From Oscillospiraceae bacterium (lineage in GTDB: Bacteria; Bacillota; Clostridia; Oscillospirales; Ruminococcaceae), in the NCBI GenBank assembly GCA_024404875.1, contig JAKSPK010000014.1, positions 1 to 49,436 on the forward strand: a stretch of 49,436 bases of DNA, written 5' to 3'. Both the position numbers and the translations under genes were made by a program. Below, in pieces: positions 26,415 through 35,005 of the stretch. The notes under the pieces are model-generated. The model did no database searches. It was not told where the DNA came from and saw only the letters and a list, made by a program, of their open reading frames with translations. Numbering within the stretch: position 1 is the first letter of the stretch; each line of letters begins with the position of its first letter.

Positions 26415-28493
26415 ATGAATCAAATACATTTCACCATAAACGGCATACCCTGCGTCTGCGAGGAGGGCGCTTCGATCCTACAGGCTGCAAAGCTGAACGG
26501 CATCGAGATCCCGAATCTCTGCAATGATGAGAGTGTGCGAGTCTACGGCGCGTGCGGACTCTGCGCAGTTGAAGTTCTCGACGACGGAAGAGGCCGGGCG
26601 CTTCCAAAGCTGCTCCGCGCCTGCTCCGCAAAAGTTATGGATGGCTATGTCATCCGCTTTGATACCGAACGCGTGAATCAGTCACGCAAAATCGCGCTGG
26701 AACTGCTGATGAGTGACCATACCGGCGACTGCCGCGGCCCGTGTCAGCTCAACTGCCCCGCCGGTACCGACTGCCAAGGCTATGTCAAAAAGATCGCAGA
26801 GGGCGATTTTCACGGCGCTGTGCAGATCATCAAGGAGAAGATCCCGATCCCTGCTTCGATCGGCAGAGTGTGCCCGCATCCCTGCGAGCAGAACTGCCGC
26901 AGAGGTCTGGTTGAATCACCGATCTCGATCGCATTTCTCAAAGCACACGCCGCCGACCGCGATCTTGAAGCAGATACCTACCGTCCCGCCTGCGCACCGG
27001 AAACCGGAAAGCGTATCGCGGTCATCGGCGGCGGCCCCGCCGGACTGACCGCAGCATTCGATCTGCGCCGCAAGGGGCATCAGGTCACGATTTTCGATGC
27101 GGCTGAAAAAATGGGCGGTATGCTGCGCTACGGCATCCCCGCCTATCGTCTGCCGAAGAATCTGCTTGACAGAGAAATCGCGGAGATCGCAGCACTCGGC
27201 ATCGAAATGCGGAACAATATGCGGCTCGGCAAGGATTTCACACTCGATCAGCTCCGCAGCGAATATGATGCTGTAATTCTCGCAGTCGGCGCATGGAGCA
27301 GCATTGCGATGCGCGTCCCCGGCGAAGAGCTGGAGGGTGTAGCCGGCGGCATCGGCTTCCTGCATGATATCAGCTCCGGCGAGGGCGCTGTTCCCGATCT
27401 CAAAGGCAAACGCGTCGCAGTCTGCGGCGGCGGCAACACTGCAATGGATGCCTGCCGGACAGCTGTCCGCTGCGGCGCGGAAACCGTTTATGTCATCTAC
27501 CGCAGAACACGCAGCGAAATGCCCGCAGATGCCGTTGAAATCGAGGAGTCCATCGAAGAAGGTGTTACCTATAAATTCCTGACGAATCCCGCAAAGATCA
27601 TCGGCGAAAACGGCAAGGTGAAGCAGATCTGTTTGCAGGTTATGGAGCTGGGCGAGCCGGACGCTTCCGGCAGACGCTTACCTGTTCCGGTCGAAGGCAA
27701 ATTTGAAACGCTCGATGTCGATCTTGTAATTATGGCGATCGGTCAGCGGCTCGATCCCGCCGGACTTGACGGCGTTTCGCTGACGAAGAAAGGAACGATC
27801 GAAGCGGACAGCGCGACATTCCTGACGAATCTTGATAATGTTTATGCGGTCGGCGACGCAACGAACCGAGGAGCATCTATCGCGATCGAGGCGATCAGCG
27901 AAGGCGGAAAATGTGCCGCTGTAGTTGATTCGGCACTGCGCGGCGAGATCCGGCCATATCGTGCTCCGTTCCACTCGAAGAAAAATGTCACAGCGGCAGA
28001 TCTCGCTGACCGTGAAAAGAAGCCGCGCTGTCAGATGCCGGTCAGACCGGCCGAGGAGCGGCGGACGGATTTTGCGCCGGTCAATCTCGGATTCTCCGAT
28101 GAAACTGCGATTACCGAAGCAAAGCGCTGTCTGGAATGCGGCTGTCACGATTATTACGACTGCAAGCTGATCCGCTATGCACAGCAGCAGGAAATCCATC
28201 CGGAACGCTTTGACGGTGTGCACAATCAGCATGAAAAAGAGCAGCGGCTTGAAGTCATTGAGCGCGACAACGGCAAATGCATCCTCTGCGGACTCTGCGT
28301 GCGCGTCTGCGATGAGGTCGCAGGGCAAGGCATTCTCGGTCTGGTCGGACGCGGATTCCCGACGACAGTCAAGCCGGAATTCCGTTCGCCGGATACAATA
28401 CGCATCTGCGCGACATGCGGAAAATGCGCCGCGGCATGTCCGACCGGTGCACTGCGGCTGATTCCTTCCGGCTCCGCAGCAGCATCCACCTGA
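26415..28493 (+). CDS. NuoG-N / GltD-like NADPH-dependent iron-sulfur flavoprotein (StnC type)
   Basis: The 692-residue fusion begins with a NuoG-type [2Fe-2S] domain (Cys36, Cys47, Cys50, Cys70) and a His-Cys3 motif (His102, Cys106, Cys110, Cys114). A GltD/NfnB-like segment follows, with the cysteine pattern RVCPHPCEQNCRRG (about 151-164), the FAD motif VIGGGPAGL near 203 and the NAD(P) site VCGGGNTAMD near 336, followed by YRRTRSEMP, whose arginines favour NADPH. Two C-terminal [4Fe-4S] motifs come last (Cys622/625/628/632 and Cys665/668/671/675). There is no H-cluster, molybdopterin or selenocysteine domain. With the two previous subunits it would link NADH, NADPH and ferredoxin pools. The ribosome-binding site is weak (a distant GTGAGG), so expression may depend on the preceding gene. 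Confidence 0.9.
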   Translation: MNQIHFTINGIPCVCEEGASILQAAKLNGIEIPNLCNDESVRVYGACGLCAVEVLDDGRGRALPKLLRACSAKVMDGYVIRFDTERVNQSRKIALELLMSDHTGDCRGPCQLNCPAGTDCQGYVKKIAEGDFHGAVQIIKEKIPIPASIGRVCPHPCEQNCRRGLVESPISIAFLKAHAADRDLEADTYRPACAPETGKRIAVIGGGPAGLTAAFDLRRKGHQVTIFDAAEKMGGMLRYGIPAYRLPKNLLDREIAEIAALGIEMRNNMRLGKDFTLDQLRSEYDAVILAVGAWSSIAMRVPGEELEGVAGGIGFLHDISSGEGAVPDLKGKRVAVCGGGNTAMDACRTAVRCGAETVYVIYRRTRSEMPADAVEIEESIEEGVTYKFLTNPAKIIGENGKVKQICLQVMELGEPDASGRRLPVPVEGKFETLDVDLVIMAIGQRLDPAGLDGVSLTKKGTIEADSATFLTNLDNVYAVGDATNRGASIAIEAISEGGKCAAVVDSALRGEIRPYRAPFHSKKNVTAADLADREKKPRCQMPVRPAEERRTDFAPVNLGFSDETAITEAKRCLECGCHDYYDCKLIRYAQQQEIHPERFDGVHNQHEKEQRLEVIERDNGKCILCGLCVRVCDEVAGQGILGLVGRGFPTTVKPEFRSPDTIRICATCGKCAAACPTGALRLIPSGSAAAST

Positions 28494-28800
28494 TTGACAC
28501 GTACGACCTATAACGAGGCAATCGTCTGCGTCGCGATTACCGGCAGCGCCGACACTGCGGTGAATCGTTCCAAGCAGTTCCGGCAAAGAAACGGATGAAC
28601 AAAGCGGCGGTGTTAATACGCAGTCAGGTTTTTCGTCAGACAAAAACGAAGCTCCCTGCTGAGCCAACGCAGTTTCGCAACACGAAACAAGGGCTCAGCA
28701 AGGAGCTTTCTTATTCACAATAGCATAAAAGCAGCAAATTGCTTGCTACGCCGTCAGGCGGGATTGAATCAATGATTTCTTTCCCAGCTGGCGGTTTTGT
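28494..28800. other. intergenic region between convergent operons
   Basis: This 307-base stretch has no supported gene. It contains the long terminator hairpin at 28649-28708 and otherwise featureless sequence. A TTGACA at its left edge has no matching -10 box. Confidence 0.5.
28649..28708. terminator. long-stem bidirectional terminator
   Basis: A stem of about 16 pairs with one mismatch (28649-28665 with 28692-28708) encloses a smaller hairpin in the loop. Short T runs follow on both strands. It separates the transhydrogenase operon from the convergent leuA-leuB operon. Confidence 0.75.
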
Positions 28801-29883
28801 TTATTCACGCACTACGGCATCAAGGATCTTCTGCGCCATTTCCGAACAGGAAAGCGCCGATCCGCTCTGTCCGCCGAGCAGATCCGCCGTGCGGCACCCT
28901 GCTGCGAGAACGCGGTCAACGGCATTTTCAATGGACCGTGCTTCCGCCTCAAGTCCGAACGAATACCGCAGCATCATGGCAACTGACAGGATTTCTGCAA
29001 TCGGATTCGCCTTATTCTGTCCCGCGATATCCGGTGCTGATCCATGAATCGGTTCATACATTCCGCGTGTGCCGTCGCCGAGTGATGCCGAAGCAAGCAT
29101 ACCGATTGAACCGGTGAGCTGAGACGCTTCATCGGACAAGATATCACCAAACATATTCGTTGTCACAATGACATCAAACTGCTGCGGATTCCGGACAAGC
29201 TGCATCGCCGCATTATCGACGAACATATCCTGATACTCAACCTCCGGATACGATTCCGCCAATTTATGCATCGTTTTTCGCCACAGGCGCGAGGTTTCCA
29301 GCACATTCGCCTTATCGACACTCGTCAGGCGCTTGCTGCGTTTCATAGCTGCTTCAAAGGCCGCTCTGCCGATGCGCTCGATCTCGGTAACACTGTAAGA
29401 CTCTGTGTCAAACGCTTCCTCGCCGTATTTTCCCTGCCGATAGCCGCGGTTGCCGAAATAAATACCACCGGTAAGCTCACGCACGATCAGGATATCAAAA
29501 CCTGCGCTGACAAGATCCGTCCGCAGCGGCGATGCGTCGCGCAGCGCCGGAAAGAGCGTCGCCGGACGCAGATTCGTGTATAATCCAAGCGCGGCGCGAA
29601 TGCCGAGCAATGCGCTCTCCGGCCGCTGATCCCCGGCAAGGCCGTCCCATTTCGGACCGCCGACCGCGCCGAGCAGCACGCTGTCACTCGCGAGACATCC
29701 AGCAACGGTCTCCTCTGGCAAAGGTTTGCCGACTGCATCAATCGCGCAGCCGCCAATCAGATACGGCGTACAGTTGAATGTATGTCCATAGAGTGTGCCG
29801 ATGCGCTCCAAAACAGCTGCGGCCGCGTCGACGATCTCCGCGCCGATACCATCGCCCCGCAGTAATGCGATTTGATACTGCAT
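28801..29883 (-). CDS. leuB: 3-isopropylmalate dehydrogenase
   Basis: The 360-residue enzyme oxidatively decarboxylates 3-isopropylmalate with NAD+ in leucine synthesis. Family marks are [15 protein letters not shown] at the N-terminus, GAVGGPKWD, the substrate-binding [10 protein letters not shown], and the metal-binding aspartates in [15 protein letters not shown], then [12 protein letters not shown] and [11 protein letters not shown]. Length and motifs are standard for LeuB rather than isocitrate dehydrogenase. GGAGG lies seven bases before the ATG. It follows leuA by 166 bases with no terminator seen, so they are probably one operon. leuC and leuD are not in the window. Confidence 0.96.
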   Translation of the reverse strand: MQYQIALLRGDGIGAEIVDAAAAVLERIGTLYGHTFNCTPYLIGGCAIDAVGKPLPEETVAGCLASDSVLLGAVGGPKWDGLAGDQRPESALLGIRAALGLYTNLRPATLFPALRDASPLRTDLVSAGFDILIVRELTGGIYFGNRGYRQGKYGEEAFDTESYSVTEIERIGRAAFEAAMKRSKRLTSVDKANVLETSRLWRKTMHKLAESYPEVEYQDMFVDNAAMQLVRNPQQFDVIVTTNMFGDILSDEASQLTGSIGMLASASLGDGTRGMYEPIHGSAPDIAGQNKANPIAEILSVAMMLRYSFGLEAEARSIENAVDRVLAAGCRTADLLGGQSGSALSCSEMAQKILDAVVRE

Positions 29884-30049
29884 AAATAACCTCCATCATT
29901 GCGCCGTCCTGTGCGGCCTGCATCAGTCCGCCGGGCGCAATCATCATCTGAATAAACGGCGAGAAAGGCGCCGTCTGTCAATTATTTTCCGGTCGTGAAC
30001 TCATCGTCATACACGGAAAAACTGCCATTTCTAAAACAATCAGGAAAAA

Positions 30050-31729
30050 TTACGATTCTTCACTGCTTTTGTCAATCAGCATATTGTTGACAGCACTGAC
30101 GAACGCCTTGATCGACGATGTGATAATATCGTTGTCAATACCAACGCCCCAGAAGCTGAGACCATCGCTGCACATGATTTCCACATAGGAGACTGCCTGC
30201 GATGATGAACCGATCTCCAGCGCGTGCTCGGTGTAGGTATGGATCGTGAAGTCAAGGCCGGTATAGGATCTCACCGCATTGCTGACTGCATCAAGACGGC
30301 CGTTTCCGGTATTCGTCGCCGAGGCGAATTCGCCGTGATATTCAATGTCGATCGTTGCTTCGATGCCGCTGTGCTGAACGAAGTGTGCTGCCGTGATATT
30401 CAGCGGCGCAATGATATTGACATAATGCGTCTTGAAAACTCCATAGACCTCGTCCGGCATCATCTCCTTGTGCTTATGGTCGGAAATGCCCTTGATGAGA
30501 TAGCCGACACGCTCGCGCATCTTCTTCGGAAGATTGAATCCGAAGCGCGTTTCGAGAATATAGCCGATGCCGCCCTTTCCGGACTGGCTGTTGATACGAA
30601 TGACATCAGATTCGTATTCGCGGCCAAGATCGCTCGGATCAATTGGCAGATACGGCACATTCCAGATGCCGCCGCCCTTTTCTTCACGATACTTCAAGCC
30701 CTTTGCGATCGCATCCTGATGAGAACCGGAAAATGCCGCAAATACGAGCTTTCCGGAATATGGCTGCCGATCATTTACATCCATGTTCGTCAGACGGGTA
30801 TACATTTCCGTCAGCGTCGGGATATCGGAAAAGTCGAGATTCGGATCAACGCCCTGCGAATACATATTCAGCGCAAGCGTGATGATATCGACATTACCGG
30901 TGCGCTCACCGTTGCCGAAAAGCGTCCCCTCAACACGATCCGCGCCTGCCAGCAGTCCCATTTCGGTATCTGCAACAGCACAGCCGCGGTCATTATGCGG
31001 ATGCAGCGACAGAACTACATTCTCACGATAGCGGAGATTCTCGCTCATATATGCAACTTGGTTCGCATAGACATGCGGCATCGAATACTGCACTGTGACG
31101 GGCAGATTGATGATGACCTTATCCTCCGCAGTCGGCTGCCAGATATCCAGCACAGCATTGCAGATTTCGAGCGCAAACTCCGGTTCGGTTCCGGTGAAGC
31201 TCTCCGGCGAATACTCAAACCGGAATTCGCCCTCATATTTTTCACGATATTCCTTGCAGAGTTTCGCGCCGCTGACTGCGATCCCGATGATCTCCTCACG
31301 GTTCATCCGGAAGACTTGCTCGCGCTGCGCCACAGAGGTCGAATTGTAAAGATGCACGATCGCGTGCTTGCAGCCCTTCAGGGCCTCAAATGTCTTTTCG
31401 ATGATATGCTCCCGCGACTGCGTCAGCACCTGAATCGTCACATCATCAGGGATCAGATTCTGCTCGATCAGCGTGCGGCAGAAGTCATATTCCGTCTCGG
31501 ATGCTGCCGGAAATCCGATTTCGATCTCCTTGAATCCGACACGAACAAGCTCCGCAAAGAATTCAAGCTTCTCTCCAAGACTCATCGGGATCACGAGCGC
31601 CTGATTTCCGTCACGCAGATCAACACTGCACCACTGTGGTACGCGGTCAATATAGTTTTTCTGCATCCAGTCTGTCGAAACCTTCGGTGCAGGGAAAAAC
31701 TGTCGTGTATACTTGTCAGAGGCATTCAT
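30050..31729 (-). CDS. leuA: 2-isopropylmalate synthase, long (type 2) form
   Basis: The 559-residue enzyme condenses acetyl-CoA with 2-oxoisovalerate, the committed step of leucine synthesis. The TIM-barrel begins with SVDLRDGNQAL near residue 36. Metal-binding LHPHNDRG and the loop GNGERTGNVDI are present. The C-terminal regulatory domain (about 430-555) should give leucine feedback inhibition. The length of about 560 residues fits the actinobacterial/fungal-like type 2 enzymes. The ATG at 31729 has GGAGG seven bases upstream; the longer frame by 12 codons is rejected. A consensus promoter lies about 100 bases upstream. The leader is too short for a T-box. Confidence 0.95.
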   Translation of the reverse strand: MNASDKYTRQFFPAPKVSTDWMQKNYIDRVPQWCSVDLRDGNQALVIPMSLGEKLEFFAELVRVGFKEIEIGFPAASETEYDFCRTLIEQNLIPDDVTIQVLTQSREHIIEKTFEALKGCKHAIVHLYNSTSVAQREQVFRMNREEIIGIAVSGAKLCKEYREKYEGEFRFEYSPESFTGTEPEFALEICNAVLDIWQPTAEDKVIINLPVTVQYSMPHVYANQVAYMSENLRYRENVVLSLHPHNDRGCAVADTEMGLLAGADRVEGTLFGNGERTGNVDIITLALNMYSQGVDPNLDFSDIPTLTEMYTRLTNMDVNDRQPYSGKLVFAAFSGSHQDAIAKGLKYREEKGGGIWNVPYLPIDPSDLGREYESDVIRINSQSGKGGIGYILETRFGFNLPKKMRERVGYLIKGISDHKHKEMMPDEVYGVFKTHYVNIIAPLNITAAHFVQHSGIEATIDIEYHGEFASATNTGNGRLDAVSNAVRSYTGLDFTIHTYTEHALEIGSSSQAVSYVEIMCSDGLSFWGVGIDNDIITSSIKAFVSAVNNMLIDKSSEES

Positions 31730-31829
31730 ATCTATTCCTCCTTTATATTTAGTGAACGGCTTCACCGATCCATTTTCGCAGCCGAAAGCAGCCGCTTCGG
31801 CAAAGCCATACTATATGCGGTATGCGCTG

Positions 31830-31858
31830 ATTATACCATATTACCGTAAAAAATGCAA
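31830..31858 (-). promoter_or_regulatory. promoter of leuA-leuB
   Basis: On the minus strand, TTGCAT (31853-31858) and TATAAT (31830-31835) have a 17-base spacer. The leader of about 95 bases contains a small hairpin (GCCGAAGCGGCTGCTTTCGGC) but no leucine-codon leader peptide that I can see. Confidence 0.85.
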
Positions 31859-32141
31859 GGGTTTCCAGCTGTTTTCTCATCTTTTATATCCTGACCTGTT
31901 TTTGAAGCCCGCCCGCCGGACATTGTCAGGCTCCGGCTTGAAATCACAGAGATGAAACAGTTTTCGTCCCAGAAAATAGAAACGGGGGATTCTCTGATGG
32001 AATCCCGGACGATTGAAAACCTGTGCAGGACTTATGAAAATGACAAAATGGTCAGCATTATTTCAAACGGCATCCCAAACTGCGATCGCAGCAGAAAACC
32101 CTGTCGAATGGTCTGCAAATCCGTTACAATTCCCCAAAAGC

Positions 32142-32177
32142 AAAAATCCGCAGGCAGCCGCTCAGACTGTCTGCGGA
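32142..32177 (-). terminator. terminator of the tRNA/ribosome operon
   Basis: On the minus strand an 11-base stem (TCCGCAGACAG with CTGCCTGCGGA) is followed by TTTTTGC, directly after the cca stop codon. It ends the six-gene operon that starts at 38909. Confidence 0.88.
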
Positions 32178-32181
32178 TGAT

Positions 32182-33537
32182 TCATGATTCTGATTTCTGA
32201 CAATGCTCTGCGCGGGCTGCTTCCAGCAGCACCTCTCGCTCATTCGGCAGGCTTCCATCCATAACTGCATCCAACAGACGGTTCAGCGCTGCACCGATCG
32301 CTCTGCCCTGCGGAATGCCGAGCGAAATCATATCATTTCCGCTGACAGCAAGCTGCTTCAGGCTCATGCAGGCATCAGCCTCCTCCAGACTGTGCAGCAT
32401 TGCAAGCAGGCGATCCGATTCCGCAATGCGCTCTGCGCGGTATTGCTCCGCCTGAGCCGAAACATCTGCCCTGTGCAGCAGAATGAGCTGCCCGGCAGCT
32501 TCATTCCCGATCTGCCGTACAATGCGCTTCATCTGCTTTTCCGTCCCGTTGAAAACCGTATCATGCCGCTTGACCAGCAGCAGCACACGATCAAGGCGGT
32601 GCCGGTCGCATTTCATTGCTTTCAATGCGCGCTCCGCGATCCCGACAGAGATCTCTGCATGGCCGTAAAAATGACCGCCGCGTTCATCCACGGTAAAGGT
32701 GTGCGGCTTTCCGCTGTCATGCAGCAGCGCCGCCCAGCGCAGAATCGGCTCCGGCGGGGCTGCCGCCACTGCTTTCAGCGTATGCGTATAAACATCATAG
32801 TCATGATGCGGATTCCGCTGATTGAAACCGTGCATCGGTGCCAGCTCCGGCAGAATCGTGAACAGCACATCTGCAAATTCTGTCAGCACACGCTCCGCAC
32901 CAATCCCGCAGAGCAGCTTTGTCAGCTCCGTATCAATGCGCTCGGCGGAGATGTGCTTCAGCAAGCTCTTTTGCAAATGCACAGCATCTGCGGTCGACGG
33001 TTCAACTGCAAAATCCAGCACCGAGGCAAACCGCATTGCACGCAGAATGCGCAGACCGTCCTCATTGAAACGGTCTGCGGCACTGCCGACACAGCGGATC
33101 ACGCCTTTTGCCAGATCGTCCGCTCCGTGAAACGGATCAATCAATCCGCGCACCGGATCATATGCCATTGCATTGACCGTAAAATCGCGCCGTGCAAGAT
33201 CTTCTGTCAGCGAATCGGTAAATGTCACGGAATCCGGTCTGCGGTGATCGGCATACACACCATCAATGCGATAGGTCGTGATCTCGATCGGCATATGATC
33301 TATCACGACTGTAACCGTACCGTGCTGCAGGCCAGTCTCGATCACATGCCAGCCGTGAAAGCAGGCACAAATCTGCTCCGGCCGCGCATTGGTCGTGCAG
33401 TCCCAGTCATGCGGCTCGGCACCGCGCATCGCATCACGGACACAGCCTCCGACAATGCAGGCTTCAAATCCTGCATCTGTCAGAACAGAAAGTGCCGTCT
33501 GCACCGGCGCAGGCGGCAGAATATTCAGTGTATTCAT
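32182..33537 (-). CDS. cca: CCA tRNA nucleotidyltransferase
   Basis: The 451-residue enzyme adds or repairs the 3' CCA end of tRNA. The class II nucleotidyltransferase head shows GGCVRDAMRG near residue 31 and DWDCTTNA with the two metal-binding aspartates, then RRDFTVNAMAYDP and the NTP-selecting region AADRFNEDGLRILRAMRFAS. An HD-type domain follows (LLHDSGKP near residue 270). AAGGAAAA lies before the ATG. It starts 24 bases after RNase Z, so the two tRNA 3'-end enzymes are co-transcribed. It is the last gene of the operon. Confidence 0.96.
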   Translation of the reverse strand: MNTLNILPPAPVQTALSVLTDAGFEACIVGGCVRDAMRGAEPHDWDCTTNARPEQICACFHGWHVIETGLQHGTVTVVIDHMPIEITTYRIDGVYADHRRPDSVTFTDSLTEDLARRDFTVNAMAYDPVRGLIDPFHGADDLAKGVIRCVGSAADRFNEDGLRILRAMRFASVLDFAVEPSTADAVHLQKSLLKHISAERIDTELTKLLCGIGAERVLTEFADVLFTILPELAPMHGFNQRNPHHDYDVYTHTLKAVAAAPPEPILRWAALLHDSGKPHTFTVDERGGHFYGHAEISVGIAERALKAMKCDRHRLDRVLLLVKRHDTVFNGTEKQMKRIVRQIGNEAAGQLILLHRADVSAQAEQYRAERIAESDRLLAMLHSLEEADACMSLKQLAVSGNDMISLGIPQGRAIGAALNRLLDAVMDGSLPNEREVLLEAARAEHCQKSES

Positions 33538-33561
33538 ATTGGTTTTCCTTATTTTATATGT

Positions 33562-34470
33562 TCAGTCAATAAAGCGCAGCTCGGTCTCCTGCCCATCATG
33601 TGCACAGTATGTCTCCGGAAAGATGTTCTGTGCCAGCGGAAGATAGTCCCGGGGATTCGGCAACGACGGCGAATAGTGCGTCAGCCAGAGCGTATGCGCA
33701 CCGGCATCCTTCGCAATCTGTGCGGCCTCCGTAAACATCATATGCTTCGTCTCATGCGCCTTCGCCAGCTTTTCCGGCTCGCCATACATCCCCTCCAGAA
33801 TCAGCAGATCGGCGTCCTGCGCATATTCGGTAATCGTGGGAACGGGGCGTGTATCGGTGCAATATGTAAGCGTCAGACCGCGCCGCGGCGCACCGAGCAC
33901 CTGATGCTGATAATAAGTCACACCCTCAAACTCTGTGGATTCCTGCTTTTGCAGCAATCCCCAGACGCGCATCGGAATCCCTGCGGCTTTTGCACGCTCC
34001 GGGTCGAATTTGCCAACGCGCGGCAGATGCAGCCGGTAGCCGCAGCAGGGCATCGTGTGATTCACGGCAAAGGCAGTAATCTCAAGTCCGGCAAAGCAGA
34101 GCTGCTCCACTGGGTGCGAAAACTCGATCAATTCTATCCTGAAAGGCAGCTCCGGCGCAATCACGCGCAATCCATCAACCGTTTTGCGCAGGCCGGGAGG
34201 CCCGCAGATCGTCAGCGGCTCCGTGCGGCCTTCAAGTCCCATTGAAAGCAGCAGCCCCGGCAGTCCGCTGATATGATCCGCATGATAATGCGTAATACAG
34301 AGCAGATCAAGCTTCTGCACAGAGCGCCCGGCACATTTCAGCGCAATCTGCGTTCCCTCGCCGCAGTCGATCAGCACGGACTGTCCCTCGTGCCGCACAA
34401 TCAGGCTTGTCAGCCAGCGGTTTTTCATCGGCATTGTGCCGCCTGTTCCAAGCAATGCAGCATCCAGCAT
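33562..34470 (-). CDS. rnz: ribonuclease Z (tRNA 3' endonuclease)
   Basis: The 302-residue metallo-beta-lactamase-fold protein has the zinc motif THYHADHISG near residue 61, the N-terminal LLGTGGTMP, further ligand histidines in FAVNHTMP, CTDTRP and LTHYSP, and length typical of bacterial short-form RNase Z. It cuts the 3' trailer from tRNA precursors so that CCA can be added by the next gene product. GGAG lies seven bases before the ATG. It is separated by 70 bases from the upstream DUF4279 gene, with no terminator. Confidence 0.94.
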   Translation of the reverse strand: MLDAALLGTGGTMPMKNRWLTSLIVRHEGQSVLIDCGEGTQIALKCAGRSVQKLDLLCITHYHADHISGLPGLLLSMGLEGRTEPLTICGPPGLRKTVDGLRVIAPELPFRIELIEFSHPVEQLCFAGLEITAFAVNHTMPCCGYRLHLPRVGKFDPERAKAAGIPMRVWGLLQKQESTEFEGVTYYQHQVLGAPRRGLTLTYCTDTRPVPTITEYAQDADLLILEGMYGEPEKLAKAHETKHMMFTEAAQIAKDAGAHTLWLTHYSPSLPNPRDYLPLAQNIFPETYCAHDGQETELRFID

Positions 34471-34540
34471 TTCTTTTCTCCGTTTCTTATACTAATCCCG
34501 AATAATGCCATAGAAATCCGGCAGCATGAGCTGAATCCGC

Positions 34541-35005
34541 TCACAGCATATCATCCGGACAAGCGACATACAAATCAATGTTGATCTCGGTGCCGGTCTC
34601 CATGCAGAAGCGCATGACCGCCGGTGACGGTGCAAGCATCGGTGTCGGCTCATCATAGCGTACCAGCGGCACGACCACCAACGTCAGCTGCGCATCATAA
34701 GTCAGCTTGATCTTCCGCAGCAGATCCGCCTTTGTCAGCAGCGGATCAATCGTCTGCATCATCTGATTCGCCGTATCAAGCCTGTGACTTGTGACCGTTC
34801 CGAATCGCCACTGGGCCAGATCATACGGAACGCCGTTTGCGCGGACATCCCCGATGCGCCGCACGCTTTCCGGCGCAAGACGCATATATTTTGAGATCTC
34901 ATCCGGATCAAATTTGCCGGATATCGTGAAATAGGTCATGCATTCGGTTCGCTCCGCGTGATAGTAAACGCGCTGAAGCTCCATACCTTCCGGTAGATCC
35001 GCCAT
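34541..35005 (-). CDS. DUF4279-like protein of unknown function
   Basis: The 154-residue soluble protein has the pattern of DUF4279: YFTISGKFDPDEISKYMRLA near residue 24, then a GDV...W motif and a C-terminal beta strand, INIDLYVACPD. No catalytic residues stand out. Its start overlaps the stop of the GTPase-nuclease fusion by one base (TGATG), so its translation is coupled to that gene and a stoichiometric or regulatory partnership is likely. DUF4279 genes also appear in other contexts, so this link is an inference. Confidence 0.8.
   Translation of the reverse strand: MADLPEGMELQRVYYHAERTECMTYFTISGKFDPDEISKYMRLAPESVRRIGDVRANGVPYDLAQWRFGTVTSHRLDTANQMMQTIDPLLTKADLLRKIKLTYDAQLTLVVVPLVRYDEPTPMLAPSPAVMRFCMETGTEINIDLYVACPDDML

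Larger units (their letters stand above)
31730..32181. other. intergenic region upstream of leuA and downstream of cca
   Basis: This 452-base stretch contains the leuA promoter and leader (31730-31858), an unassigned middle (about 31860-32140) and the cca terminator (32142-32177). An 82-codon plus-strand frame at 31952-32200 lacks a good ribosome-binding site and runs through the terminator, so it is not called. Confidence 0.5.

Noticed and set aside
24014-28493. Calling the three-gene set an electron-bifurcating hydrogenase
   Set aside because: None of the three subunits contains H-cluster motifs; the third subunit is GltD-like instead.
28494-28530. Promoter with TTGACA after the transhydrogenase operon
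   Set aside because: No -10 box at 15-19 bases and no gene downstream on that strand.
31730-31823. T-box or leucine attenuator in the leuA leader
   Set aside because: The leader is only about 95 bases, with one small hairpin and no T-box sequence or leader peptide rich in leucine codons.
30224-31849. 541-codon plus-strand frame opposite leuA
   Set aside because: It is the antisense shadow of the leuA gene, which has clear family motifs, a promoter and a ribosome-binding site on the minus strand.
31952-32200. 82-codon plus-strand frame between leuA and cca
   Set aside because: No ribosome-binding site fits, it runs through the cca terminator and into the cca 3' end, and no family is recognised.
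32203-34245. 680-codon plus-strand frame opposite cca and rnz
   Set aside because: Antisense of two well-supported genes; the Cys/Arg/His-rich translation is typical of a shadow frame.
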